A stretch of 64,000 nucleotides of DNA from Bacteroidales bacterium (GTDB taxonomy: Bacteria; Bacteroidota; Bacteroidia; Bacteroidales; UBA932): NCBI GenBank assembly GCA_024401695.1, contig JAKSKN010000005.1, positions 99,796 to 163,795 on the forward strand, written 5' to 3'. The translations under genes were made by a program, and so were the position numbers. The notes beneath the pieces were generated by a model that saw only the letters and a list, made by a program, of their open reading frames with translations, had not been told where the DNA came from and searched no databases. Of this stretch, positions 37,834 through 46,865 are shown in pieces (the stretch's first letter is position 1; every line of letters starts with the position of its first letter).

Positions 37834-38700
37834 TTACAATGCTTTTATTCCGTTAAACTCTTTTTTCGATGTGCCAAATAAGCCACAACACTCACATTTC
37901 AACGAACATGCGTTACAGCAATCAGCATATCTTACTTTCCAGTCTGATATGCTGTGCTTTGAGAAGCGTCTGGCATCTTCACGAAGGAGGCACAATGGGA
38001 TATTGAAAATTGCTACGTCCATTCCCCAGTCCGCGAGCCTCTTTACAGCCTCCCCTAAAGAATCCTTATATTCCTCCGGTTCAATCCAAATCTGTTTTTC
38101 GTTGGCAATAGCATATCCCGTATGTTCCATTCCCATATATGCGACCCAACTCACAAATGGAAGATTCTTGTAGATGAACTCTGACATCAAGGGGAGCCTA
38201 TAAGCATTTATAGAGTTGATGACCACACGAAGCTCAATCTCGACGCCAGCAGCGTTCAGGTTGTATAAACCGAGCATTGTTTCGTCATAGGCGCCATTAA
38301 CTCCAGCGACGAGATTATGATCACCCACATAATCAGAATGAAGTGGTATGCCCACAAATAGGTTATCACCACCAACTTCCTTCATTCGCTTAGCGTATTG
38401 ACTGTCTGAGAATCTACGGCCATTACTCAATAGTTGAATCGCAGTCTCTGGAAGTTTGGAACGGATCTTCTCGATCAAAATAAAAAGCTTATCTCCCAAA
38501 AGAGTTGGCTCTCCACCAGTAATGCCAACTACTTTTATTCCTTGAGGCGCATTATCTATAGCTTTAAGGTTCTTTTCAAGCAGATCATCAATGTCATCCT
38601 GATGCAAAGGTGGCTGGCAACACATAATGCACCTATTGTTACATTGTGCTGTAACGAACAGGGCATTATCATTTGACTCTATATTCCACTCAAACCTCAT
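37834..38700 (-). CDS. hxsC: His-Xaa-Ser system radical SAM maturase HxsC
   Basis: 289 residues from the ATG at 38700, which overlaps the hxsB stop (ATGA). The radical SAM cluster motif is CNNRCIMCC (CX3CX2C, Cys 20, 24, 27), followed by the HxsC-typical QPP and VVGITGGEPTLLG. C-terminal Cys residues (CCNACSLKCECCG) may bind further iron-sulfur clusters. Known role of the family: predicted modification of HxsA together with HxsB. Chemistry unproven. Confidence 0.88.
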   Translation of the reverse strand: MRFEWNIESNDNALFVTAQCNNRCIMCCQPPLHQDDIDDLLEKNLKAIDNAPQGIKVVGITGGEPTLLGDKLFILIEKIRSKLPETAIQLLSNGRRFSDSQYAKRMKEVGGDNLFVGIPLHSDYVGDHNLVAGVNGAYDETMLGLYNLNAAGVEIELRVVINSINAYRLPLMSEFIYKNLPFVSWVAYMGMEHTGYAIANEKQIWIEPEEYKDSLGEAVKRLADWGMDVAIFNIPLCLLREDARRFSKHSISDWKVRYADCCNACSLKCECCGLFGTSKKEFNGIKAL

Positions 38701-40094
38701 GACAACCAAGATTTAAAAATTGGCAGCACTTCATCTTCCCTATCTACCAGCAAGGAAATAAGGTACTCGATGATTGCCTTATTCTTCTTGCACAATGCGG
38801 AGTTGTATCGGATTCCATACATATCCCCCTGGGTAGAATAGTTCCTTACGGGGTCGGCTCCACAGTATGGTCTAACTGGACAATCAGAACATCCGGCCAA
38901 ACATTCATTTGACCAGACTTTTGCGAATGCCCTAGCTTTTTCGCCAAAGAATAAATCTTCGTAAGAATCCGTTACCTTTCCTAGTTTGAAGGTATAGTCA
39001 TTGAACTCTGCCAGCATTCTAGACTCATCAGAAGCATATACGTTACCATCATAGTTATAGACGATAACAGAATTCAAGATTCCAGCTGGAGATTGTAAAT
39101 CAACAAAGCCCGTAGTGAATGGCGTAAGAATCTTCCGGAGAAGTATAACTGCATACTCTTCCATGAAGAATTTACCGGCTTTGTTTATATCCAGGATATG
39201 TTCAAAAGCTGTTTTATAGAATGTAATGAACTGATCTGTGTATTCATCCCAATTGTCATTTTGAGTTGCTAAGCCGTATGGGTTAAGCGCCCTCAAGAAA
39301 ATACTGTTGAACCCCAATCTTACATACTCGTTCACTATCTCAATTGGATAATGAACGCCAAAGGTGGATGTAGTCATAAGTGCGGAAACGCGGTCTTTCC
39401 CAAGTTCTTCTCGTGCTATTTCAATACCCTTAGTTACTCTATCATAGCTACTATCCTGGCCTCTGTTGTGATTATGGATAAACTTTGGCCCATCCAATGA
39501 GGTTGAAATTACGATATTGTACCGCTTGCATAGCTCCAGAACTTCATCAGTTAGATTCACGCAATTTGTGCAAAGCACATACGTTAGATGGCGTTTCTCT
39601 TGGAGATTAATCTGTTCGGCCAACTCTATTCCGTATCGTATAAGTCCAGGCTCAAGCGATGGTTCACCGCCCTGGAATTCCATCGTTAGATACTCGGATT
39701 TTGATTTGAACATGAGTTTCACCGCAGCATCCATTGACTCTATTGACATAGAGCAATGCTTATTTTCGGCTGCACGACTGGACGCTTGACAATAGATGCA
39801 GTTTTGATTACAACGCAGTGTCAACACAAAGATATGGAGGGCCGTTCCTGCTCCGAGAAAACTTTTCTTGGTTTTCAACCTGCTGGCATAGATATCCAAT
39901 GTTCCAGGGATATCACCTTCATATAAGAAATAGTTTGCGACAAGTGATTTGTACAGTTCCGCATCTATATCCTCGTGGTTGATTATTCTTTCCACGGTTC
40001 CTCTAGGCGAAACTAATAGATCGCCCAATTCATTCACCAGAACTTCTTTTTCTTTAAACCTGGTGAAATTGAAAGGAAGCAATCTATATTTCAT
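38697..40094 (-). CDS. hxsB: His-Xaa-Ser system radical SAM/SPASM maturase HxsB
   Basis: 465 residues. N-terminal ~80 residues form a RiPP-recognition-like region, then radical SAM motif CNQNCIYC (Cys 95, 99, 102) and EFQGGEPSLEP. The C-terminal SPASM/Twitch region has CLAGCSDCPVRPYCGADP and a last Cys in SALC, which would hold auxiliary clusters. Close in plan to maturases that build cyclophane cross-links in triceptide peptides; that chemistry is inferred, not seen. Overlaps hxsD by 11 bases. Confidence 0.9.
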   Translation of the reverse strand: MKYRLLPFNFTRFKEKEVLVNELGDLLVSPRGTVERIINHEDIDAELYKSLVANYFLYEGDIPGTLDIYASRLKTKKSFLGAGTALHIFVLTLRCNQNCIYCQASSRAAENKHCSMSIESMDAAVKLMFKSKSEYLTMEFQGGEPSLEPGLIRYGIELAEQINLQEKRHLTYVLCTNCVNLTDEVLELCKRYNIVISTSLDGPKFIHNHNRGQDSSYDRVTKGIEIAREELGKDRVSALMTTSTFGVHYPIEIVNEYVRLGFNSIFLRALNPYGLATQNDNWDEYTDQFITFYKTAFEHILDINKAGKFFMEEYAVILLRKILTPFTTGFVDLQSPAGILNSVIVYNYDGNVYASDESRMLAEFNDYTFKLGKVTDSYEDLFFGEKARAFAKVWSNECLAGCSDCPVRPYCGADPVRNYSTQGDMYGIRYNSALCKKNKAIIEYLISLLVDREDEVLPIFKSWLS

Positions 40095-40389
40095 TAATAT
40101 CCTCCTCAGTTATATTGTCACAGTCAGAGAACGCCTTGACGTACAGAATAGTCCTGATGTCTTTGGTTTCTTCCTTGATTTTCTCACGAAGCTTATAGTC
40201 ATTTAAACTGCTCCAAAATTCGTTTTCTATGAACAGATTTGGTATAGCTACATTCATCGCCTCAATTGTGACAGTCTCTTCATTTTCTCCCGAAATAGCT
40301 CTCGAACAGGTATACTTCTGTCCAAGCCAATACAACGTATTAGCGATACACTCATCGGAGTAGATTCGTCTGTCAACTTTAATTGTCAT
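40084..40389 (-). CDS. hxsD: His-Xaa-Ser system protein HxsD
   Basis: 101 residues. Matches the small HxsD family in length and in its C-terminal pattern (LREKIKEETKDIRTILYVKAF) and in starting with a beta strand plus YSDECIANTLYWLG. HxsD always travels with HxsB and HxsC and could act as a peptide chaperone or recognition partner. Overlaps hxsA by four bases. Confidence 0.85.
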   Translation of the reverse strand: MTIKVDRRIYSDECIANTLYWLGQKYTCSRAISGENEETVTIEAMNVAIPNLFIENEFWSSLNDYKLREKIKEETKDIRTILYVKAFSDCDNITEEDINEI

Positions 40390-41234
40390 TTTGCAGCTGC
40401 TTTAAGTCTAGCGATTGTTGTAGAATCAAGATTGCCTGTTACTGGTAGTTTACTATAAGCTTGGAACATCTTGATAGCCATCGTGATATCCTCAGTCATT
40501 TTCGGCTTACCGTTTTCATATTCAAGTTTAGCAGGATCAGGTGCATAACCAGCTTTTGAAAGTAATTGTATTAATTCGGCGACATCAGTGCCGGAATTAC
40601 CAACGACAAGATCTCTAACGCCAAGGACAACAGTAGTTTTATTTACATCCCAGACTTTGAGTTGCGCTACCGTCTTTGAATCAGCATTGCCAGTTGCGGA
40701 CAAATTTGCATCCTTTTGAAATCTCATAACAGCACTTTTGACCTTAGCATTGTATACTATTTTGCCGCTACTTTCTGTTAAGTCTGCTTTATTCAAATAC
40801 AGATTTCTAATTAGAAGATCTGTAAGAGCAGATACGTCTGCTCCGTTCATGCCCTGGCTAATAGTTCTTTCTCCAAGAGAATACACCTTTGGGGCCACTG
40901 GCGTAGACATAAAACTAGATGACTTAGTCGAAGAACTACTTGAGCTATAATGGCTTGAGCTATAGTGGCTTGACCCGGATCGATGAGAAGAGTGCGAACG
41001 ATGGGATGAATGTGATCTATGGTCTGCAATATATCTTACACTGCCATTAGTGCCTACTTTTACAACGTCTTTTACAGTTTTTGGCCTAAGTGCATTAAGT
41101 AATTTTTTACTAGAGCCATCGGTTAGGCCTTCTGGATTTGTAGACACTTTTGCCTCTCCACTGTTTGTGTGCAACAATGAGAGTGCGGAGGTAAGAAGAA
41201 ATGTCTTTAGTATCTTTTTCGAGATTTCATTCAT
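40386..41234 (-). CDS. hxsA: His-Xaa-Ser repeat protein HxsA, predicted maturase substrate
   Basis: 282 residues. A signal-like N-terminus (1-28) is followed by the repeat block at 72-104: His at 72, 75, 78, 81 and 84 in exact H-x-S triplets, then HYS at 90 and 95 and a poly-Ser stretch. Two peptidoglycan-binding (PGBD1-type) domains follow (about 112-190 and 205-280). Family knowledge: HxsB and HxsC are thought to modify the His/Ser repeats. So the product would be an exported, wall-binding protein with modified side chains. The first hxs gene in the operon. Confidence 0.92.
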   Translation of the reverse strand: MNEISKKILKTFLLTSALSLLHTNSGEAKVSTNPEGLTDGSSKKLLNALRPKTVKDVVKVGTNGSVRYIADHRSHSSHRSHSSHRSGSSHYSSSHYSSSSSSTKSSSFMSTPVAPKVYSLGERTISQGMNGADVSALTDLLIRNLYLNKADLTESSGKIVYNAKVKSAVMRFQKDANLSATGNADSKTVAQLKVWDVNKTTVVLGVRDLVVGNSGTDVAELIQLLSKAGYAPDPAKLEYENGKPKMTEDITMAIKMFQAYSKLPVTGNLDSTTIARLKAAAK

Positions 41235-41236
41235 GC

Positions 41237-42439
41237 TTACTTGCTTTTATTTAAAACGAAGTTCAGCCAATAATCATCAGGTGCAACCTTAAGCAACTCA
41301 TTCAATGTCTCATGAGTCGTGGCGTCTAGTTTACGTCCCTTCGTCGAAATAGTCATCAATAATGTATTCTTACCATCAGATACAGCGTTAACTATTACAT
41401 CTTCGAGATTCTTCTGTTCACTTTCAAGTGATGAACGCATTGCGTTATCAAATGGATATTGTTCAAATCCTTTAAGCAATTCGCGGGCATCTGCATATTT
41501 GCCTGCTGCAGCCATCTCTCGTGCGGACGCAACTGTCTCATTAAAGAGCGGCGTGATTGCTTCTGTTAGTTTTGTAGTGGCGGCCTTCTTTTTTGACGAT
41601 GGAGCAAAAACACCATCATAACCTTCACCTGCAGAAACAAAAGCTTCAATAGCATCAGCATAATTCCCTTTAGCTAGAGCGGCTTCTCCCGATGCCATGT
41701 AGGAATTGTACTCGTTCAGTTCTTTTGAGGATGCAAAATACTTTATACCTTCAGTTGAGCCAATTAGCAAAATTAGTACGGGCAATATTACTTTTGCGAA
41801 TACTGCTCCAAATTGGCTAGATTTAGTCCTTTGGAACTGGGAGAGGACTTTTTCTTTCTCGGATTTACACCAAGCTGAGTTGTTTTGTCCGAGAGCGGCA
41901 CTGATTATGTCTATCTTATGCTCCACAACCCATAATTCAGAAATCGCTTGAGCTGGATAATAGCCGGATTTCTTGTATAGTCTACCTTCAGGAACCACAA
42001 TTAGGCTGTTGAGCATAGATATGTATTCCTTCTGCATAAGGATCAGCTGCTTATCAAGATCGACACCGGTCAAGTCCTCTGTGTAATCCTTTTTTGCGCT
42101 TTTTTGTCCACTTTGGTTGTATGATGGTTCATCCTTTATCCAACCAAGTCCATACTCAATACACTCAAAGACGTATTTTACAAGATCTTCCTTGAATCCA
42201 GTCTTACTAGCAAATTCGGAGACATATGACTGCATCTTATTTTGCCAAGGAAGATTAGAACTATACAGATACAAGGCTTTTTCGCCATATCCTTGTGCAA
42301 CAAATTCTTTAAGAACTTGCTTTGAAGCAAGCGCTTCCTCATAGCCTGAATAGTCTGACACAATATTATGGATTGTATTACGTAAACATTCAGGACCTAT
42401 ACTCTGTATTGATTGGTATATTGCGGCTGATAAAGTCAT
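41237..42439 (-). CDS. Shared N-domain, transmembrane helix and TPR-like domain
   Basis: 400 residues. Residues 1-100 are the shared domain (TGFKEDLVKYVFECIEYGLG). A charged helical region follows (about 115-205), one transmembrane helix (about 213-233, VILPVLILLIGSTEGI), and a TPR-like region with ALAKGNYADAIEAF and AAGKYADARELLKGF. Topology suggests cytoplasmic N-domain and periplasmic repeats that could touch HxsA. Two bases upstream of hxsA, so tightly coupled. No known family. Confidence 0.6.
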   Translation of the reverse strand: MTLSAAIYQSIQSIGPECLRNTIHNIVSDYSGYEEALASKQVLKEFVAQGYGEKALYLYSSNLPWQNKMQSYVSEFASKTGFKEDLVKYVFECIEYGLGWIKDEPSYNQSGQKSAKKDYTEDLTGVDLDKQLILMQKEYISMLNSLIVVPEGRLYKKSGYYPAQAISELWVVEHKIDIISAALGQNNSAWCKSEKEKVLSQFQRTKSSQFGAVFAKVILPVLILLIGSTEGIKYFASSKELNEYNSYMASGEAALAKGNYADAIEAFVSAGEGYDGVFAPSSKKKAATTKLTEAITPLFNETVASAREMAAAGKYADARELLKGFEQYPFDNAMRSSLESEQKNLEDVIVNAVSDGKNTLLMTISTKGRKLDATTHETLNELLKVAPDDYWLNFVLNKSK

Positions 42440-42447
42440 GTAAGATA

Positions 42448-43170
42448 TTATTCGGCGTAAACAATAATTTTAGCAATGTCGGATGGCATATAGCCTTGAA
42501 TATGAGGGTTAACGTTGTATACACCAAAGGACTTATGAGTATTTGAGTCAACATAAGTAGAGCTGACATCTATTATAGAGTTGTCAAAACCATATGAAAT
42601 GACTTTGATGCACATGAACTCTTTTAATTTTCCGGTAACTTCGACATTACAGTAGTAATAGAAATCTTTATCCTTAAATGAACGATCCCATACGCAAGAG
42701 ATGTTAGTGAATTGCACTCCAAATGAACTCAATGAATCATTCTTAAGCTCTACAATAGAGGAGAAATATTGATTGATGTCATTAACAGATGCATTATTCC
42801 CTAGTTTAACCTTGGCTCTGTGAGGATGCATAGGAGGCACTGTTGGATTCTTAACACTACATTTCTCTATTGTGTTTTTCCACCCAAGTCCATACGCTAA
42901 ACTCTGGAAAATCGTCCAAACAATATCTGGTTGGAATCCGGTACTACTTGCAAACTGACCACTCAACTGCTGAGCTGCCATATCCCATTTCGTACATTGA
43001 AGTAGTTTCTTAGAGTATCCATCATCAATGATTGCTCGCATTACATACTTTGATGCGGGAATGGCATCAAATGCCTGAAAGTCGCATAGTATGTTTACTA
43101 AGCGACCTTCAGTGATGATGGAAGGGCCATCAGTCTTCACTATATTCCTCAGTGCAAGGTGTAACTCCAT
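42448..43170 (-). CDS. Shared N-domain protein of 240 residues
   Basis: Residues 1-100 are the shared domain (TGFQPDIVWTIFQSLAYGLG), preceded by FDAIPASKYVMRAIIDDG as in the other copies. The C-terminal half is beta-rich (VSDINQYFSSIV, then FTNISCVWDRSFKDKDFYYYCNVEVTG spread over strands) and is not recognised; it may be a ligand- or phosphopeptide-binding fold. It overlaps the end of the PP2C gene by 41 bases, which supports a functional link. Confidence 0.55.
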   Translation of the reverse strand: MELHLALRNIVKTDGPSIITEGRLVNILCDFQAFDAIPASKYVMRAIIDDGYSKKLLQCTKWDMAAQQLSGQFASSTGFQPDIVWTIFQSLAYGLGWKNTIEKCSVKNPTVPPMHPHRAKVKLGNNASVNDINQYFSSIVELKNDSLSSFGVQFTNISCVWDRSFKDKDFYYYCNVEVTGKLKEFMCIKVISYGFDNSIIDVSSTYVDSNTHKSFGVYNVNPHIQGYMPSDIAKIIVYAE

Positions 43171-44398
43171 CTACTTCTTCATCTATCTTGTCAGCCACAT
43201 GTTCAATGACCTCGGCTGTTGGTTCTTCAATAATGTTATCAACTCCTATCTCGTCAGAATAAGGTACAAAGTCTTCACCATCTCGTTCCTGGAGAAGGAT
43301 ATCTAGCTTCTTCACAAGATTCCTTTTTTGCAAGAAAGCCCTATCGAGGTCATTCATTGCATACTGTAACTCAATCTTTGTTTTGTCGCTAGAAATAAGT
43401 TTCCTCTGGAGAGCATCGCGTTTGTTTTTTAGATTAACTATTCTCACATTGATGTCTTCCACTGCAGCCATTACATTAGATACCTGCCATTGGACAAGAC
43501 TCTTGTACAATGCCTTCAGATCGCTTTTGTCATAGACGCAGGCAACCGACATGTCATCTCTACTGCCAATCTTGCTGAGCTGAGGAAGTGTCTCTTGTAA
43601 TGATACCTCTGCCTTTTCCCTTGACTGTAAGACTATTTCCTTCGCAAGTTGAATGTAGAAGTTGACCATATTGGTTGTCTCGCCAAAAGAGTCATCAATG
43701 CCATCTGACCCAAGAAATACTGCAACTGGATAGTTCCCTTTTCCTTGATAACAGTATCTGAATTCATTTATGGCATCTGAATCGCACAACGATGTGGTTT
43801 TATTAAGGAAACATCGTTCATCCCATGGTATCGGTTCACACCATATTGGGTCTTTCTGGAGCGCGATACATTTGCCATCTCCAAGATGGAATGCGAACCA
43901 ATAATGTTTCGCTCTTACGAATGCCATCAAAGTACATCCATAGGTCTTTTCAAGGTTCTTCTGCTGCGAAAATTCATCGAGATACTTCTGTTCAACATGC
44001 TCCGTTTCCCATTCGCTTATTGGAGTTGCGCCAGCATGTTCAAGTATCTTTTCATTCCACTTGAAGATTATTGACGAGAATAATTGTCTAAACAGCTTAT
44101 CTATTTCTGTCTCCTTATAACCTTCTGGCAACTCTTTGATTGGCCCGACTGCCGTGAATGGCTTATCCCTAAATATGTCAGAATCAATGTTCTTTACGAA
44201 CATACGAACTGATTCTTCTGTTATCTCGGCAGCGTATTTGGCACCAATATCGCTTCTGAAATATCGATTCCCGCCGTGGCCATCGCACACGATAGCCACC
44301 GTCGTTCTTTCTCTGGACGACGCAAGCGAATAGTCTTGACAGACTTTATTATCCGCCTTATGACTTTCACCTTGGCAGGTAAAATTCAGATATTCCAT
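43130..44398 (-). CDS. PP2C-type serine/threonine phosphatase with coiled-coil tail
   Basis: 422 residues from the ATG at 44398; a TTG five codons upstream lies in the vWA stop region. Phosphatase motifs: CQDYSLA, AIVCDGHGG (metal Asp), FHLGDG, FLGSDGIDD and SRDDMSVA. The C-terminal ~130 residues form a coiled coil with an acidic end (VDNIIEEPTAEVIEHVADKIDEE in pieces). In TerY-P triads the PP2C reverses the kinase. Five bases separate it from the vWA gene. Confidence 0.9.
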   Translation of the reverse strand: MEYLNFTCQGESHKADNKVCQDYSLASSRERTTVAIVCDGHGGNRYFRSDIGAKYAAEITEESVRMFVKNIDSDIFRDKPFTAVGPIKELPEGYKETEIDKLFRQLFSSIIFKWNEKILEHAGATPISEWETEHVEQKYLDEFSQQKNLEKTYGCTLMAFVRAKHYWFAFHLGDGKCIALQKDPIWCEPIPWDERCFLNKTTSLCDSDAINEFRYCYQGKGNYPVAVFLGSDGIDDSFGETTNMVNFYIQLAKEIVLQSREKAEVSLQETLPQLSKIGSRDDMSVACVYDKSDLKALYKSLVQWQVSNVMAAVEDINVRIVNLKNKRDALQRKLISSDKTKIELQYAMNDLDRAFLQKRNLVKKLDILLQERDGEDFVPYSDEIGVDNIIEEPTAEVIEHVADKIDEEVDGVTPCTEEYSED

Positions 44399-44403
44399 AT
44401 GTT

Positions 44404-45144
44404 TTAATCCCAATCGTCAGAGTATGAACTGCTATCTACCTGAGTCGCAGCCTCTGCACCATCGATATTTTCAATCTGAGCTTTTACTTCTTCTACAACT
44501 TGATCCTGTTTTGTGGCATCACCTGCACTACTGCTCTTACTGCCAATCTGTGACGATGTAACTGCAACGACACGAATAATCTGCTTGAGTGCATCAATGT
44601 TGTGTACTGTGAACACAGCCTCATTCGAGCCAGTAAATTCTTCAAGAACTTTAAGATCAGCATCATCACCGATTGCAATTGCGACCTTGATGGCTGCCTT
44701 GAACCAGTTATTGTTCTTCAACTTAGAAATGCCAGTTTTATAATCATCAGTTGGGCCACCATCAGAAAGGAGGATGATGGCTGGAGCAAATGAGCCACTT
44801 GCTGCCTGCATGAATCCACTACGAGATAATTTTGTATTAAGTTCCGAGCAAGCCTCCCCAAGTGAAGTCAATCCACCAGCTGTAACATCCTGCCATACAA
44901 ATTCCGAAGCGAGTTTTGGCTCCGAATATAGCCAACTTGCTCCATTAGAGAATTCAAGTGCAGCAACCTTGATTTCGGCATCAGGATTGGTCTCAGAAAT
45001 CTCATCCAACATAGGAAGCACGTTTACAACTGCATCATTAACGGCTCCAATTTTGTTGCCCATCATACTTCCTGATGTATCAATCATGAAGAACAGGGTC
45101 ATTGTTCGGCGTGGTACGCTTACTACTTCATCAAGTAAAGACAT
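44404..45144 (-). CDS. TerY-like von Willebrand factor A protein
   Basis: 246 residues. The metal-ion-dependent adhesion site is complete: FMIDTSGSMMGNK (DxSxS), the Thr in AGGLTSLG and the Asp in LLSDGGPTDD. Such cytoplasmic vWA proteins act as metal-responsive scaffolds in tellurite-type stress clusters. The last 45 residues are an acidic Ser/Ala-rich tail. It lies between the kinase and phosphatase genes, the classic TerY-P order. Confidence 0.9.
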   Translation of the reverse strand: MSLLDEVVSVPRRTMTLFFMIDTSGSMMGNKIGAVNDAVVNVLPMLDEISETNPDAEIKVAALEFSNGASWLYSEPKLASEFVWQDVTAGGLTSLGEACSELNTKLSRSGFMQAASGSFAPAIILLSDGGPTDDYKTGISKLKNNNWFKAAIKVAIAIGDDADLKVLEEFTGSNEAVFTVHNIDALKQIIRVVAVTSSQIGSKSSSAGDATKQDQVVEEVKAQIENIDGAEAATQVDSSSYSDDWD

Positions 45145-45167
45145 AGTATTGAAATTTTAATGGTTAT

Positions 45168-46436
45168 CTATGCAATTATTTCTCCTTTGGATATATTTGA
45201 AAAAGATATCTTGATTCCAGTCTTAACTGGCATAAATCCCTTTGGCTCTATTTCTTTGATTTTCCCGCTTGGGGTTTCTGCAGTCCATTTCTGTCCAGAT
45301 ATGTTTTGAATCAAAAGCATTGAGGGATCTTGAGGGTTGGATACAACAAGTGCATCGGCAACGTTGTCATTGTCAATGTAAAGTTTGGTATTCGGAGTTA
45401 GAATAAGGGAACGTGATCCTATTTTGATATATCTATCGATAGAAACAACCTTACCGCAATTCATACATTTGCATTCGTCCGAAGTGGTATCAAGGAATGT
45501 TTCCTCTCCACAAGAAGGGCATACAACAAGAGAATCTCTAACTTTTGCTATAAGTTTTTGCCACTCCTGCTCAATCATTCTTGTAGTAGGATTCTTCAGC
45601 TTTTCCTGACTGAATTGTTGTATAAAATTATCTTTGAGAATCGCCGGGAAGACTGGCCATCTCCTGATAACATTCTGGTGAACACCACGAACTGGCAGAT
45701 TGGATTTATCATTCGGATTGTAAATAAACACTGCTTCACTCCCATAAAACTTCTTCTCATACGACTCTGTCATACATGGGCAAGCAACTACTTTTGCGCC
45801 TTCGAAAGGATGATTCGCGAAGAAAAGCATGAATAATATTACCGACAAGGAAAACCTATCGCTGTATTTGTCGGGAATTCCTCCAGCAACCACTTCTGGA
45901 GCCATATACCTGGCTTTACCCATAATACCGGACTTCTCCCCCTGTGGCATAACGTTATCGTTATCACAAATCAAGACATCTCCGGTTGATGGATCAATAA
46001 AAAAGTTGCCATCGTTAAGATCCTGGTAACTGAAACCAAACCGATGGAGCATCATGAAGCCATCGCAAATCTTCATAGCAGCAGCAAGCATAGCATCAAA
46101 AGACTTGAAGTTTTTCTTCGCTAGAAGGAAATTGCCAAACTCAAAATAGTTTGCTGGACGGAGCTTCATAATATAGCCATAGTAGCCTTTAGTTTTGAGC
46201 GTAAGATATTCTGGCCAAATAAAAGCATCAGAAGGAGCTCCGCTTTGGATGTTTTTCTCAAGATTTTTGTAGAATTTATCTCCAAGAGGGTTGAGATACC
46301 ACTTTAATGCCATTTTTTGGCCACAAAGATCAACAAGGTAAACAATCCCCTGTCCTCCACGGCCGAGTTCCTTAATAACAGTCGCCTGACCACCAATGGT
46401 CAAATCTACTTTACTTCCTGGCTTAAGCTCTATCAT
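45168..46436 (-). CDS. Serine/threonine protein kinase with zinc ribbon
   Basis: 422 residues. Kinase domain (about 1-290): glycine loop ELGRGGQGIVY, Lys in MALKWY, catalytic YQDLNDGNFF (Asp and Asn), the metal Asp in ICDNDN, and KARYMAPEVVAGG as the APE motif. A four-Cys zinc ribbon follows (CPSCGEETF, CKCMNCGK). The C-terminal ~90 residues are beta-rich and could be FHA-like. With the vWA and PP2C genes this makes a TerY-P-like phosphorylation triad. Predicted cytoplasmic. Confidence 0.9.
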   Translation of the reverse strand: MIELKPGSKVDLTIGGQATVIKELGRGGQGIVYLVDLCGQKMALKWYLNPLGDKFYKNLEKNIQSGAPSDAFIWPEYLTLKTKGYYGYIMKLRPANYFEFGNFLLAKKNFKSFDAMLAAAMKICDGFMMLHRFGFSYQDLNDGNFFIDPSTGDVLICDNDNVMPQGEKSGIMGKARYMAPEVVAGGIPDKYSDRFSLSVILFMLFFANHPFEGAKVVACPCMTESYEKKFYGSEAVFIYNPNDKSNLPVRGVHQNVIRRWPVFPAILKDNFIQQFSQEKLKNPTTRMIEQEWQKLIAKVRDSLVVCPSCGEETFLDTTSDECKCMNCGKVVSIDRYIKIGSRSLILTPNTKLYIDNDNVADALVVSNPQDPSMLLIQNISGQKWTAETPSGKIKEIEPKGFMPVKTGIKISFSNISKGEIIA

Positions 46437-46458
46437 TTTCGATTATACTTATTTCAAA

Positions 46459-46821
46459 TTAAAAACCACCACCCTTCAAATCAACACTTTCAATGTCTGT
46501 GACATCTCCAGAGAATCCACATTGAGGGCAAGAAACACGCCTCTGGCCATGATAACAGATTACGCTACCGCAGTTGCCACAGAATACAAAATTCTTTGAT
46601 CCACAATATGGACAACCTGGATACTCGGAGTCTGTTGAAACTGTTCCGCGAACATGTTTCTCATCGTAACCTTCCTTATGAGCTTTTGACTTGTCAATAG
46701 GAAAAGCCCAATGGAAAACAAAGTGATTAGAACCAGCTTTATCCACAGTGATTCCATATGTTTTTTTTGCTTCTGGGCAGACAGCCAGTATCGCAAATGC
46801 TTCGTTGCTCAATTTCGACAT
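46459..46821 (-). CDS. TerY-C-like zinc-ribbon protein
   Basis: 120 residues from the ATG at 46821; the open frame continues to a TTG further up but the extra 12 codons sit in the promoter zone. The N-terminal part is a small alpha/beta region, the C-terminal half a double zinc ribbon: CPYCGSKNFVFCGNCG and CPQCGFSGDV. It matches the metal-binding module usually fused behind TerY vWA domains, here as a free protein and the first gene of the operon. Confidence 0.7.
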   Translation of the reverse strand: MSKLSNEAFAILAVCPEAKKTYGITVDKAGSNHFVFHWAFPIDKSKAHKEGYDEKHVRGTVSTDSEYPGCPYCGSKNFVFCGNCGSVICYHGQRRVSCPQCGFSGDVTDIESVDLKGGGF

Positions 46822-46865
46822 GTCCTTAGTTTTAGGAGGGTTGCAAAATTCAATCAAATTAGAGG

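Noticed and set aside
40386-41234. HxsA as a plain wall hydrolase
   Set aside because: The peptidoglycan-binding domains lack any catalytic domain, and the H-x-S array with hxsB, hxsC and hxsD decides the assignment.
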